A stretch of 64,000 bases of DNA from Steromphala cineraria (taxonomy: Eukaryota > Mollusca > Gastropoda > Trochida > Trochidae): contig OU744720.1 of NCBI GenBank assembly GCA_916613615.1, positions 71,688,471 through 71,752,470 of the forward strand, in the 5' to 3' direction. A model generated the notes under the pieces. The model was not told the DNA's origin. It worked only from the letters and a program-made list of their open reading frames with translations, and ran no database searches. Position numbers and translations under genes: made by a program. Below, piece by piece: positions 1 through 11,747 of the stretch. How positions within the stretch are numbered: the stretch's first letter is position 1; each line of letters starts with the position of its first letter.

Positions 1-40
1 ATATTTTTGTATGGAAAGCCAAATTCGTCATTCACAAAAA

Positions 41-121
41 AAGCGACATTTCGGTATTAATCCTAATAAGTGTTATAGTGTGCTTGAAAACGGCATAAGG
101 ATCTATACCAAAATGTCGCTT
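41..121. repeat. short inverted repeat at the left edge
   Basis: aagcgacatttcggtat(41-63) and its near complement (99-121) form a 23-bp stem with a few mismatches. It may be a small MITE remnant. Confidence 0.55.
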
Positions 122-1170
122 ATATTTGAATAAAGAAGTTAGATATCCACTCAAATCCTGAACTTTGAGTTCGCATTTAAAGACATATTTACATCAGTTT
201 TAACTTACTATCGTAAACAACATCTTAATCTTAAAAATAAAATCAATGATACTTGACATAAATTTAAAATCATTGTAATTTTAAGTGTCTTTATTTATAA
301 AAGAAATGTTCTTTAATGCAAAAAACAAGGCAACTCGAGGATGGGTGGGGAAACAGTAAGACAATCTCAAATCACTTACGATATTAATCACGATGCATTA
401 ACGGTGAAGTGGGCAGCGACAGCTCGCATATCGATAACTCACTGATTTACGACGTCGAAACGCGATGATATTACCGCAGAAAATGACTGAACAGTCGCAA
501 CGGAAGACGTCCTAAAAAGAGGATACGATAATTCTATCAAGAACAAGCATTAGCGAGCTTCCGCCACCAAACTGTAGGGGAAGATGTAGCCCATTTTAAG
601 ATATTATCTGTCACATTTAAATTTCACCTTTTGATCCCCGTACCGCAGACATTGTTTTGGTAACTAACCACCAAAATTGCTCACCGGAAATGATTATAGT
701 GCGCGAGCTTTTATCTCCCGTAATTGGCGACCAAAGCAGATCTCTTTGCCTACCTCCTTGGATATCATTACTCAAATATATTGAATTTCCTTCATCATTA
801 GCCACATTAATATAGTTTTTGTGATGGATTCGCAAAAGGAAACTTGGCAGCAATTAGCATGTTATTTAAGATTGTTTGATAGATTGACTTTGTCACGAAA
901 ACGCAAAGGGGGATAACTCATGAATCAGAAACACGAACTGCATACCGCTTATTATTTAGAAAATTCCAGCTAGTTCAGACCTAAGCGTTTTGAATATGTA
1001 CGTACTATGTGATAATTACAATAATATGAATTTGTTTTATCAAACATGACTCCACTTTAAAAGGTCACCTTCAATACGTTAAACGCATGTTTACGTGGTG
1101 TATCGGCAACATCGTTCAGTTTGTACAAAACATCAACATTGAGAAGTGAAGCCATTCATCAACTCTACGT
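122..1170. other. no gene recognised
   Basis: AT-rich sequence; the short open frames have no recognisable product and no repeat is identified. Confidence 0.5.
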
Positions 1171-1519
1171 CATTCTCTTCCCACAGAGGCAGATCAAGTC
1201 ATGTTGATTTAGCCTCTGTTATATTACGCCGACTTTGTGGGATAGAACGGGAGATTCCTGATTGGAGGCAATCAAAGTAAGTTGTGCAATCAGCGACGCT
1301 GTTCTAAAATCATCAGTTTGGCTACTGAAACAAGGCAAAGGCATTGTGATATGAACCACCCTTTCCATGCGAGAAGCGTTGTCATTTGATAAAGAAATTC
1401 AAAAGTATTGTGATGAAAGTTTTTTCCGCCAGGCGAAACTGCCGGAACCCACGGATTTCGGCGTAATAGAACAGAGGCTAAATCAACATGACTTGATATG
1501 CCTCTGTGGAGATAGAATG
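1171..1519. mobile_element. cattctc-type MITE, copy A
   Basis: About 60-bp terminal inverted repeats (cattctctTcccacagaggc ... gcctctgtggagatagaatg), including 'tcatgttgatttagcctctg'. Flanks actctacgt / accctacgt look like a 9-bp target duplication with one change. Internal text: cctgattggaggcaat, ttgtgcaatcagcgacg. Confidence 0.83.
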
Positions 1520-1628
1520 ACCCTACGTGTGTAGCTATACAGCATTACAAGGCAAAAGTTGTTCAGACAAATCAATTCGCAATAAAACGTTACACTACGT
1601 TAAGTTTAATTTCCAATGAGAAGTAAAT

Positions 1629-1823
1629 CTATTTTATTGATACGTAATGAGAAGTAAACTTGATAAAAGCATTTTTGTGACATTTTTCTGAGCCCATAAG
1701 ATCACGGGATCGGGGGTCTTTAACCCTAACTTCGCGGCACCCAAGCACTCGATTGAGACAATTCTGGAAACCCGTGATAATGTCATCAAACTGTACCAAA
1801 TTGTACTGGTTGACAGGAGGCAC
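1629..1823 (-). CDS. possible terminal coding segment, unidentified
   Basis: On the - strand a frame reads ...YNLVQFDDIITGFQNC, LGCREVRVKDPRSRDLMG, NAFIKFTSHYVSIK and stops at a TAG overlapping AATAAA. A possible acceptor (CAACCAG) precedes YNLVQF. It could be a terminal exon or a decayed transposon fragment. Not recognised. Confidence 0.22.
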   Translation of the reverse strand: MPPVNQYNLVQFDDIITGFQNCLNRVLGCREVRVKDPRSRDLMGSEKCHKNAFIKFTSHYVSIK

Positions 1824-2155
1824 ATTTCAATGAAACCTCTTGAAAATACTATATATATCATTACCTCAGTAGAAGTTGATCTCCAGAAAATCTTGTTTTC
1901 ATTGAACAATCAATTTCAAAATATCAGTTTCTTATCTTCCAAAATGTTGTATTATATTGCATAGTAATAGCCTGGGGTTTACAGTGGTTGACGATAAATA
2001 TGATTTTATGTTTTAATTGTCCCAACTCTCCTTAGGAAATATTATATTGTACAATGTTATTGGACTGAACGTAGTATATATAAATTTGTGTCAATGTTTA
2101 AAGAAAGATGTTTGAAGAAAGAGTTGTATCATAAATTTATGCCCATCCTCTTTAA

Positions 2156-2511
2156 AGGGGCAGTAGCACGTTTTTAGGGGGAATATAAGATGATGTCAGG
2201 AAAATGAAAATAAATGTTTCCAATTGAAAGACAATGTATTCAAACTAAATGAAGCAGTACTAATTCAAATATATAACGTAAAGTTCAGCCATGCGATTCA
2301 TTTATCTTACAAAAATGAATTAAAGGTGTTCACACAAAAATGGCCGCCAATGGATTTTATGTGAAGCCTCATACTTTGTCCTCTGATTATGGGTGATTGC
2401 CTTGTGTAATGAGATTGTTGACACTGTCAATATGATACATTTAGCATTTACTTACAATTATAAGTGAAATATTGAAAATGTAAAATTATCAAAACACGTG
2501 CTACTGCCCCT
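2156..2511. mobile_element. TTAA-type MITE, copy 1
   Basis: Termini AGGGGCAGTAGCACGTTT and its complement ...ACACGTGCTACTGCCCCT are flanked by TTAA at 2152-2155 and 2512-2515. Internal landmarks shared with the other copies: gatgtcaggaaaatga, gtgttcacacaaaaatggcc. TTAA duplication is typical of piggyBac and Kolobok superfamilies; which one is unresolved. Confidence 0.85.
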
Positions 2512-2669
2512 TTAATTATACTATTGAATTCTTTATATTCCTGACTTAGTCAAATTTGAGATTCATTGACAATTTCGATTCAAAGTCTAAGGGTTAGACT
2601 AATGCAAGACTGCACACCATTGAATATGTGGACGAGAAACAATATTGTTCAAGTCTAAAATAAACGATT

Positions 2670-2858
2670 TTATTTTTCTTCATCGTCTTCATCCACTTCT
2701 TCCTCTTCCTCTTCTTCTTCTTCTCCTACTAGTAATGTTGCACATGTATCTCTTTGACGGTTTTCCCACGGGGATACCACCCATTCGGATTTATGTTGTG
2801 TTTTCTTAACAGTCTCCTTACAATGGGAATAGCAAACAGGCTCAATCTTATAAATACG
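2670..2858 (-). CDS. possible terminal exon of an unidentified gene (acidic C-terminus)
   Basis: On the - strand, after TCTCTCACAG (a good acceptor), a 62-codon frame reads RIYKIEPVCYSHCKETVKKT..., then SEWVVSPWENRQRDTC, then nine Glu and VDEDDEEK before TAA. The stop overlaps an AATAAA. The frame is open a further 20 codons upstream, so the boundary is uncertain. I recognise no family. The acidic tail could be a chance product of a GAA repeat, but the preceding 40 residues look protein-like. Confidence 0.3.
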   Translation of the reverse strand, partial: RIYKIEPVCYSHCKETVKKTQHKSEWVVSPWENRQRDTCATLLVGEEEEEEEEEVDEDDEEK

Positions 2859-5190
2859 CTGTGAGAGAATTGGTATTTTCAGTTCCCACCTTTTGAGATA
2901 AAGTGGGATTTTTTATCAAATTCCTAAAGGACACTGACAACACTGTCAATTTAAATCGCCTATCGTATAAAGGCCCTTGGCCAATATACATGGATATATA
3001 ATGTTATTTACATTATAGGCTACCGTTTTACCGATTTGTGTTGGAAAATTGATACAATTGTAACAGTGAGACCCTCAATGCAATGTGTGCAGTGACAAGG
3101 GAGTGTGAAGATAATAAAAAATAGGTATTACACTCCAAAACCTAGTTTGTTTATAAAGATGGTGATATGAAATATTTAATAGATAATATGTGTTCATTTG
3201 TCGTGTTCTTGATTTCCTTCTTAAGGTGTTTTTACAAATTGTGTGTTATCAAAATTAAGCTTTGAACAATACGATAAATAAGTTATATAGTTGTGAAAAT
3301 AAAAGAACTATGTTAATACTGTTTGTGTTACCTTATTCAAAAAACAAAATATTACATTGAGAAAAATATGTTTTTCTCCATACTTGACTGATACCTCATT
3401 TATTAACTGTTTGTTAATTTCGCATGTATGTAAACAGAAATCTCAATACAAATGTATGCTACGATGTTAATGATACGTATATCTTAACGGAGATAAAAAA
3501 CATGACTTGAAATTAACAGTTAGAAAAAAAACATGTTTAATTCGTTGTTTATCACTTATGGGTTTCAGGAATAGTATCAAATTACGTTCATATTTTCTTT
3601 AAAATAAATATGAAATAATCGTAATAGGTGTGAAAATGTGACACGTGTATTGCAAAGTATAAAAAAAACAGAAACACGTGTTTGACCAGATGCAGGAAGA
3701 GGAAATTTATTATATAATCTAGCTGAATATATCAAAATATATTTTTCATAAATTACAATAATAAGAATTGATCTGTAACCATCGTTAAACTTTCATTTAA
3801 TATAGAATAACATCTTTAAATACAAGTTTTCAATATTGATAAATTTCTCAATGATCATCTGGGGGAATATATGATAAGTATCCCAAAATCTTTGTCCAAT
3901 ATAGAGAGAAAATAAAGAAGAAGCGAAAGAAGATTATTTCATTCACGCGTCACGCTCTTAAAACTGTCTACAAAAAAGACCTATGAAGATAGTAATTAAT
4001 AAAAAATAATTATATAATCTATCTACAAAACACGTAAAGTATACAAGCACATTAATATAAATAACTATAAAGGTTTGGCCAATCAGCAGTCCTTTGTCTT
4101 AAATGACATTAAAATGCAAATTTATTAATTCTTAAACCCCCATTGGATGTTCAACGATTTTACGACCATATCAATATAAAACTGCATAACTCTGGTATAC
4201 ACGCACATTTATAATGTAACTGTTTAGCACGTAGTATAGGTCTACAAGCGCATTTATATAACATACACGGCAAATCAGCGCTATTTGTCCAATATGACAT
4301 CGATTGGGTAATTTATTAATTCTTATACACCCTGCTTCATCACAATAAAGGAACTAACTATCTTTGCTGTAAGTCCGCTATCCATCCAATGTTTCCCATA
4401 CACCTACGGCGGAGCACAAGAAGCGGGTTTAAGTGAAGGATGACTTAATGAGCTGAGTGAGGGGTGGGCGGTAATGCGCCTATTGAACCCACGTCAACAA
4501 GTAATGGCTTAGTTTGTTTAGTAATCAATGTCTATTTGCATTTGACACCCATACAAAGGCAGCGATAATTTTCCACAAAAACTGTTTTCGGTAGCATTAT
4601 CTGAAGCTGTCAAGGCTCGCGATTAATTTGTTCGGGTTGATTTTACCATGGAAATATATGTTAATCATGGCCTAACCGTGTAAATTAGTACATGTGTATG
4701 ATAATATTTCGTTATTGTTACGGACTATATCGCATTACATAAAAACATTTATTTTGATATCATAATTATTATGCTTTTAATATATGAAACGTTAAAACAA
4801 AAAATTGGTATGATATTGAAAAGGTGAAACCATGTATATGTTTTTTTATGGAATTATGGAAGATATGGTGTATGCATTGGTATATCCATCAAATTTAAAC
4901 TAAGTTTATAAAAGCGCTCAAAAACAAATGCACGTGGGCAGAACTACTCATAATCACAACCTTGTCTCACCCACATCTATAATTCGCAACTGGTACCAGT
5001 TAGTTATTATCTTATCAACATTTGTACATTCTGTGATATATTTCTGCGATTTTACTTTTAATCTTTATTAATGCATTTTACTTACGTGTTTGTTCGTCCT
5101 ATTGAAGCCCATCATAATAATTGTGTATTCGTGTGTATTTATACCATGTACTTTCATGCATGAAACGTTAATGAAGAATTCATTCATCTT
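2859..5190. other. no gene recognised
   Basis: AT-rich intergenic sequence. If the 2670-2858 exon is real, this would be its upstream intron. No second exon could be identified. Confidence 0.45.
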
Positions 5191-5194
5191 ATAA

Positions 5195-5751
5195 AGGGGC
5201 AGTAGCACGTTTTAGGGGGAATATAAGGTGATGTCAGGAAAATGAAAATAAATGGTTTCAATTGAAAGACGATGTATTTAAACTGAATAAAGCAGTAATA
5301 ATTCAAATATATAATGTAAAGTTTAGCCATGCGATTCCTTTTTCTTACACAAAATGAATTAAAGGTGTTCACACAAAAATGGCCGCCAATGTAATTTATG
5401 TGAATCCTCATACTTTGTCCTCTGACTATGGGTGATTGGCTTGTGTAATGACATTGTTGACACTGTCAAAATAGTACATTTAGCATTAACTTACAATTAT
5501 CAGTGAAATATTTGAAATATAAAATTATCAAAAAACGTGCTACTTCTTACACAAACTGAATAAAAGGTGTTCACAAAAAATGGCCGCCAATGGATTTTTA
5601 GTGAATCTTTATACTTTGTCCTCTGGCAATGGATGACTGATTTGTGTTATGAGATTTCTGATACTATCAAAATAATGCATTTAGCATTAACGTACAATAA
5701 TCAGTGAAACATTTAAAATACGAAATTTTCAAAAAACGTGCTACTGCCCCT
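5195..5751. mobile_element. TTAA-type MITE, copy 2, with internal duplication
   Basis: Same family as 2156-2511 but 557 bp long. The right half (from 'gaattaaaggtgttcaca' through 'aaaaacgtgctact') is present twice, at about 5356-5545 and 5558-5751. Left flank ATAA is one change from TTAA. Confidence 0.85.
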
Positions 5752-7887
5752 TTAACCTCAATTTGATGAAATAACAAGGTATGATAAAATATTCATTGTC
5801 ACAATTCGTTTTTAATTTCGTTTGCCAAACTTCTTATTCATTCTCATTATAAACACAATGAAGACTATAATCAGTGACAATGGCTATTAACTCACATTTC
5901 ATTCCCTCCCATGCCAATGAACAAAATGTGGCCTAAAAATCAAATATAACACAAGATTCATAAGTTCAACATTGAATCATATTTATGTTACTTCGATAAA
6001 TTTTTAACTACATTCTATAACAATATTGGAACTGAAGTATATATAAACTTCCGCTGCAACTGAGGCAACTACATTTCTTTGTGAATATAATTTCACATTG
6101 CCCTTTACAAGTAAAATAACTTAATATGAATAGAGTGCAAAATAAATAAAAGATATTTCTCACACAGAACATGTTATTGACGATAGACTGTAACGGACAG
6201 TTGGTATTCATGTACTGTCAGTACATATTCCGGTCTTACTATCTGAAACAAAGACATATGGACCACAGCAGAAAAAACACCTCAGGATGCAAAGTTCGAA
6301 AAATTGTTTGACATGCATGGTTAACATATATTCACACTACCCTAAACGTCTTTTTAAGACTGTGTGTCAGCTCAAAGATCTATCGTACAAAGCTCAGACT
6401 AAAATGCTACCCGTTTTAATTTCGAAGAAACGAACTAACTGTTGATAATTAGTAATAGGTATATCAACTCAGAGTGAAGATCATGCATAACCTCTCTAAA
6501 AGTTTTTTGTTTCAGTTAGGTGGTTTATTGATTTTTCATATATGTTCCACAAATTTCCACAGCACTGTAAACATTAAAGATGATTGTTTATTTATTGACC
6601 TACGTGAACATGCAAAGAAAATGGCCTCGTTGTCTTTCTTGCTAACAAGCCCAACAGTAACGGGTTTTTTTAGATATAAGTGCATGAATTTTAATTGATG
6701 AGTTATTTATGAATTTTAAGGTCATGTTTAGCGTTACTGGGAGATTCTCTGAAATCATAAAAATATGTATTTGCCTTTGAGCCGAAGTGTTTGCACTTTG
6801 GTCTTTTTAAGTTTATGAAGACTTCTGTAAATACTGTTCGAAAGAGATACAATCGCAAACCTGGCCCTGCAGTCTTAAACTTGATGACATCGTCATTATT
6901 TTATCAATATGTGTTCAAAATGCGATGATATCAAAATTATTGCATCGCCTGTCATAACAATGACACCGTCAACATTTCAGGTTTTATGACATCAATATGT
7001 TAAGACATGTTTATTTTTCAATAAAACTTAGGATGAAAAATGAAACCACCCCTATGTGTCTCCAGATACCAAATATTACTACTCTGTGTAAGAAAGTATC
7101 TATGTATATCTTTTTCCATATTTTTATATTGCTATATCATTTTAGCGCGTTTAGCTATTTCAAACTTCGTCTTAGTGCATAAGCCATTTTTAGCAAGACG
7201 GCTTGTTATATTTGCTGTATATCATAACTTGTTTCAAGCATGTTCGCTGCGTGACACTTAAATAAAATAGCATTCTTCATAACCTTCTTGTATTATTTGA
7301 TGTTGTTCATTTTATAAGAATAGATTTGGTGAAAATTGTTTGACCCACGCCTTTTTTCAAATAGAATATATCAGTTTCCATTATACACTCACTGCACGGA
7401 AATCAACGCCGACATGAGCTTAAAAATAAAGCAAAATAACAAAACAATTAAAATCAATACGAAAAATATAATTGTAAATTTATTTTAAAATTAATACAAG
7501 GGAAATTATCAGAATGCATGTATTCCGTTTAGAATGATAAATATAAACCTAACACTTTCTAGACCTATACTCTGACAAATTATCAGAACCTTTACTTTTA
7601 TCAATCCATAACATAACTGAAAAATTGGTAATATATATCAGATAAAATATCGATAAAAGTAGTGTGGATATACGTATATGCAAAATAATAGTTATTGGTA
7701 TATTTTTCGTGTTTAGGCAACATGATGATACAATCCATATATGACTGTGGACCAAATGTGGTTAATTTTCTTATTTGTTATACATACATTATTTCATTCC
7801 CTCTTCCTCAATTCAAGAAAACATATTAAATTAATTCCTCTTGATGGGACAATTATGGTGAGTTTATACAGAAGAAGAAGGAATACA
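5752..7887. other. no gene recognised
   Basis: AT-rich; several short open frames of Phe/Leu/Ile-rich character that look like chance products. No repeat family seen. Confidence 0.5.
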
Positions 7888-7935
7888 TTCTTCTTCTTCT
7901 TCTTCTTCTTCTTCTTCTTCTCCTTCTTCTTCTCT
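7888..7935. repeat. (TTC)n triplet tract
   Basis: About 15 TTC units with one interruption. It is preceded at 7871-7881 by GAAGAAGAAGG, which could pair with it. Confidence 0.95.
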
Positions 7936-8484
7936 TCGTTATTATGAGTTTCTACATTAATACACTTTTGTTATTCAATTTGATATACGTTTTATTATTG
8001 TAATTCATAACATTTTCACCTCCCGCAGAGTACTTTTCATGCCGTTGGTCGGTAAATACCCAATAATAATGCATGATTTAAAACAACGCTTGTTTTAGTT
8101 CAAGTCTTAGTAATTGTTCACCTTTATGCTTGAAAGCCCCTACGTCACTACAATGAATGCTTTTCTAAATCGTTTTCGTGTACACAAGGTCATGTGTATT
8201 GAATAGAAGCCTCTCATACAGTCTAGGCCACCATCCAGCATGTCTAGATATGACTGCCTGTACGATGTCCTATATGAAATAGAAAGCATAATGAAATACA
8301 ATAACCTGGATGAAGGTATGGTTATAGTTTAGAAATTGCCGAGACATTCCATATTCATTATAATTCAGTCTCTTGTAATCTTTTTTGATGGCTGGCTGTA
8401 AATGTTTCTTTTTAAATATTTGTTTTTGTATTAATATTTATAAATGAGAGGTGAGACTATGATATAAAAAAACATCTGTCTGTG

Positions 8485-8602
8485 TGTCTATTTTGGTCCA
8501 ATCTCATTGAAATCCAACTAAACCTATCACTCGTTACCGCTCAAGGAACCAGCGAAGGGTGAGTGATTATTTCGGCTGGTTTCAATGAGATTGATTTTGG
8601 TC
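8485..8602. repeat. short inverted-repeat element
   Basis: 'ggtccaatctcattgaaatc' near 8494 and the near complement 'ggtttcaatgagattgattt' near 8578 bound about 90 bp. Confidence 0.5.
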
Positions 8603-9100
8603 TAGGGTAAACAAACTTAGTACCTGTGAAAAGCAAACTTGAGGATTTATTGGGGCAGTTATCTCCGTATATGTTCTTATCTAAACTGGCACGGGTGACG
8701 CACTGCGAGAGTCACTATGGTAAAGCCGTACAATCTGGTAATTACAGAGTTATCGGTAATTGATGGGAGGAGATGGGAGAGTGTTAGCTCTAGTATTAGC
8801 GCCTGTCAACTGCCCATAGTGCTCGTCCTGTGGGATATGCTTAATTACAACACGCCTGATAGAGAGAGTGAGAAAGGGAAAGGAGAGAGAGAGCAGGAAA
8901 TGGAAAGGGAGAGAGAAATAAAGAAGAAAAGACAATATTATTTATTTCTGCATTATCAGAGACTATCAACTTCCCATAGTGTTCGTCATGTGGGATATGC
9001 ATAATGACAAGAAGCATGATGAGGAGAGTGAGGGGGTGAAAGAAGAGAGAGAGCGAGATAAATGGAAATGCACAAGTTTTTTTCATTTCTTCTACCTTAG

Positions 9101-9145
9101 TATAAGCGCTAGTCTGTCAGCCAGACCCTAAAATTAAATAAAAGC
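9101..9145. repeat. dispersed repeat, inverted partner at 27556-27594
   Basis: gtctgtcagccagaccctaa plus 'ataaaagc.taag' is nearly the reverse complement of 27556-27594. The core gggtctgg.tgacagact also appears in the 61.5 kb duplication. Confidence 0.6.
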
Positions 9146-9288
9146 CTAAGCAAGTCTATAATAAGGCTTGAGAGCTCAATTAGAAATCTCAGTCTCCTTT
9201 TCATTATATTTATTGATTTTTTTTCAAATTTCCGATTTATTGAAAAAAAAAATCATTTCAGAGTCTTATTGTTAGACTATATAAGCGC

Positions 9289-9314
9289 CTGATCTGCCTC
9301 TGTGGGGAGAGAAT
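9289..9314. mobile_element. cattctc-type MITE, terminal fragment
   Basis: ctgatctgcctctgtggggag... matches the right terminus of the family over 26 bp; nothing else of the element remains. It sits within the GA-rich satellite. Confidence 0.6.
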
Positions 9315-9687
9315 GCTCTTAATGTGGGATATGCTTAATGACCACACTCCTGATAGAGAACATGAGACAGGGAACAGGACGGAGAGTAAAAGAGAGAAAG
9401 AAAGAAAAGACGTATCTCTTTCTTCTTTATTTATTATTATTAGCGCATGCAAACTGTTCATACTGGACGTCTTGTGTGATATACTTATTGACAAAAAGTA
9501 CTGATTTAGTCTGAGACTGAGAAAGAGGAGATTGAGAAAAGATAGGAATGGAAGAAAACAAAGAGAGAGAGAGAGAGAGTGAGACATAGCTTAAGAGAGA
9601 GAGGGAAGAAATAGAATAAAGAGAACTTAAAATGAAATGGAAAGGAAGTGAGAGAATGAGACATAGCGAATGGAGGAGTGAAGACCA

Positions 9688-9816
<129 letters not shown>

Positions 9817-10159
9817 GGGGGAGAGGGAGGAAAGTGAGGGAGAGTGGAAGAGAGACATACAGAGACAGGGGATGGAAGCAAGAGAAGAGATAAGAAGAAA
9901 GAAAATGGGAAATAGACAAGGAATGTTTTGGAACGAAAAGAAAAAATAGAGGGAATTAGAAAGAGACCGACAGGGGAAGAGATTGTCAAGAGAAAGAAGG
10001 GATGGGTTAAAATCAAGGGCTGTAGAAGTATCGAATCGAATGTATCGAATGGGCTATACCATTGAAGGGCTGGTGTCATAGATATCAACAAAGTGACTGG
10101 AGGAGAGGTAAAAGGGAGAGAAAGGGAGATAGAGGGGAGAGAGAATATGAAAGGGAAAG

Positions 10160-11209
10160 GAAGGGGGAGACAGAATGATGAAGGGATAAAGCGGATAGTG
10201 AGATAAAGGCGTGCGACAGACGGTCAGACAGATGTTCTATTTATTTCTCACTTGCTTAACTCACACATTCGAAATAGAGAAAGATACGATTTAATATCAA
10301 TCTAGATTGGGTTTAATATATGACCAGTTACATGTGTAAATGCAAGCAGGAATATCCTACTATTTCAGAGAGAAGCCAAAATAAAAATTGTACAATCACA
10401 CTATCTGTGAACTTATATATGCAGATTAAGGCAAAGACTGCGATCTATGATAACATGGATAAACATTTCATTACTCGGTGTCTATCACCTTCAACGGTCT
10501 TCGTTCTTTACCAAAAGGTCACTCCCTAGAAACCTTCGTCCAAATGTAAAATTGATTATAATTTCACAGCTTTCGAATACTTGATATTGATGTCAGGAAT
10601 AAAAAACTAATTAAACAGTAACGGCACGATATAGAGACAGACATGCAATTTCAAACCTCTTAATTCAGTTGATTGCTTCAAAGTTTTGGGACTATAATTA
10701 TACGAATTAAAAGATGAAGAGTATGCAAGTTATCTAACGTTTCACAGGAATGACCAACACCAGTCTCTTTATGGTATAGCAAATGAGGAGATTGAGAAGG
10801 AAAAAGGGGGAGGGTGTCATGTGAAGTGTATTATCATCATGAGAACATTATGTTATGTTAGTTAATTTCAAGTCTATAATACCTGGTTTGACATACGCAA
10901 TCCAGGATCAAATCTCTCCCCCATTGAGAACTTGTGCGGAGATTTTGAAGGAAAAAAACCCCTTTCACTTAAATTTTCCAGGGGTGACATGTGACAAAGG
11001 GCATTAGCCGTGGGGTGTGAACTAACGAAGTTAAAGACTTGTATCGACTTCACAAGAGGCCAGATTATACCAGTATCCCGTAGTGTCGCTGTATGGAGCT
11101 TTATTCAACGACAATCATTTCATTTCTTCTGTAATTCTGTCTTGTTTCAGAAGCGGTGCGCTCAAGCTCTTGACAGGGCTTCGGGAAACAGGATCCGGGT
11201 AATTAGCCC
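10160..11209. other. hbn upstream flank
   Basis: No coding segment. It begins with the end of the purine-rich tract; the remainder is unique-looking AT-rich DNA. Confidence 0.5.
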
Positions 11210-11461
11210 CGCCCCTTAGATCGGGATGCCGCTAAAATCAATGTACGGGCTGAAGTTACAAATTAAGCTCTAAGTGTAGCAAATGAGATCACTCGTGACC
11301 GTTCAGCGGGAGGCAGGCATCAGCCAATCAAATAGCTGCTGTAACTGATGCTTAGCCAATGAGCACGGGTTTAAGTAAAGATTGCTTCTTGACTCGCTCT
11401 GTAAACAAACATTTGATTAGCAGATTAGCAAAGCACGACTAATTACATTAACAAAGTATTT
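11210..11461 (+). promoter_or_regulatory. putative hbn promoter / 5' UTR with twin CCAAT boxes
   Basis: Two CCAAT boxes on the same strand lie at 11324-11328 and 11356-11360, 32 bp or about three helical turns apart, roughly 100-140 bp before the start codon. TAAT-core homeodomain-type sites (gattagcagattagc, ctaattaca) lie between them and the ATG. No convincing TATA box is seen. Assignment as promoter is inference from position and motifs. Confidence 0.4.
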
Positions 11462-11747
11462 ATGATACGAATTGACACGACACGCCTGATAAAAGCAATC
11501 GCTGTTGATCCTAGCATCATTCCAAACTCGACAAGCGTGCTATACACATCGTTCGCAGACATAACTTCTTTGTTAGGCACTTTACACAGACATCAGTTGT
11601 TCATTGGGATGGATGGACAATCTAACACGGAAGGCAACAGCCAGTTTCTGCAACGAAAGATGAAATCCTACAGTATTGATAGTATTCTTGGAAATAACTC
11701 TGCCAGGAAAAATACTCCAGAAAAAGATCTGGATCTTCAAATTGAAG
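11462..11747 (+). CDS. hbn: hbn coding exon 1
   Basis: Encodes residues 1-95 plus the first base of codon 96. It holds the YSIDSILG repressor-type octapeptide (residues 70-77) and ends at the donor AAG|GTAGGTG. An alternative donor four bases downstream is weaker and would break the frame with exon 2. Confidence 0.88.

Larger units (their letters stand above)
8790..9640. repeat. GA-linked satellite, four diverged units
   Basis: Units starting near 8797, 8950, 9305 and 9437 share 'tattagcgc..gtcaactgcccatagtgctcgtc', 'tgtgggatatgcttaatgac' and 'cctgatagagagagtgag', each followed by a purine-rich tract and 'tttatttctt'. The open frames in this stretch are artefacts of the repeat. Confidence 0.75.
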
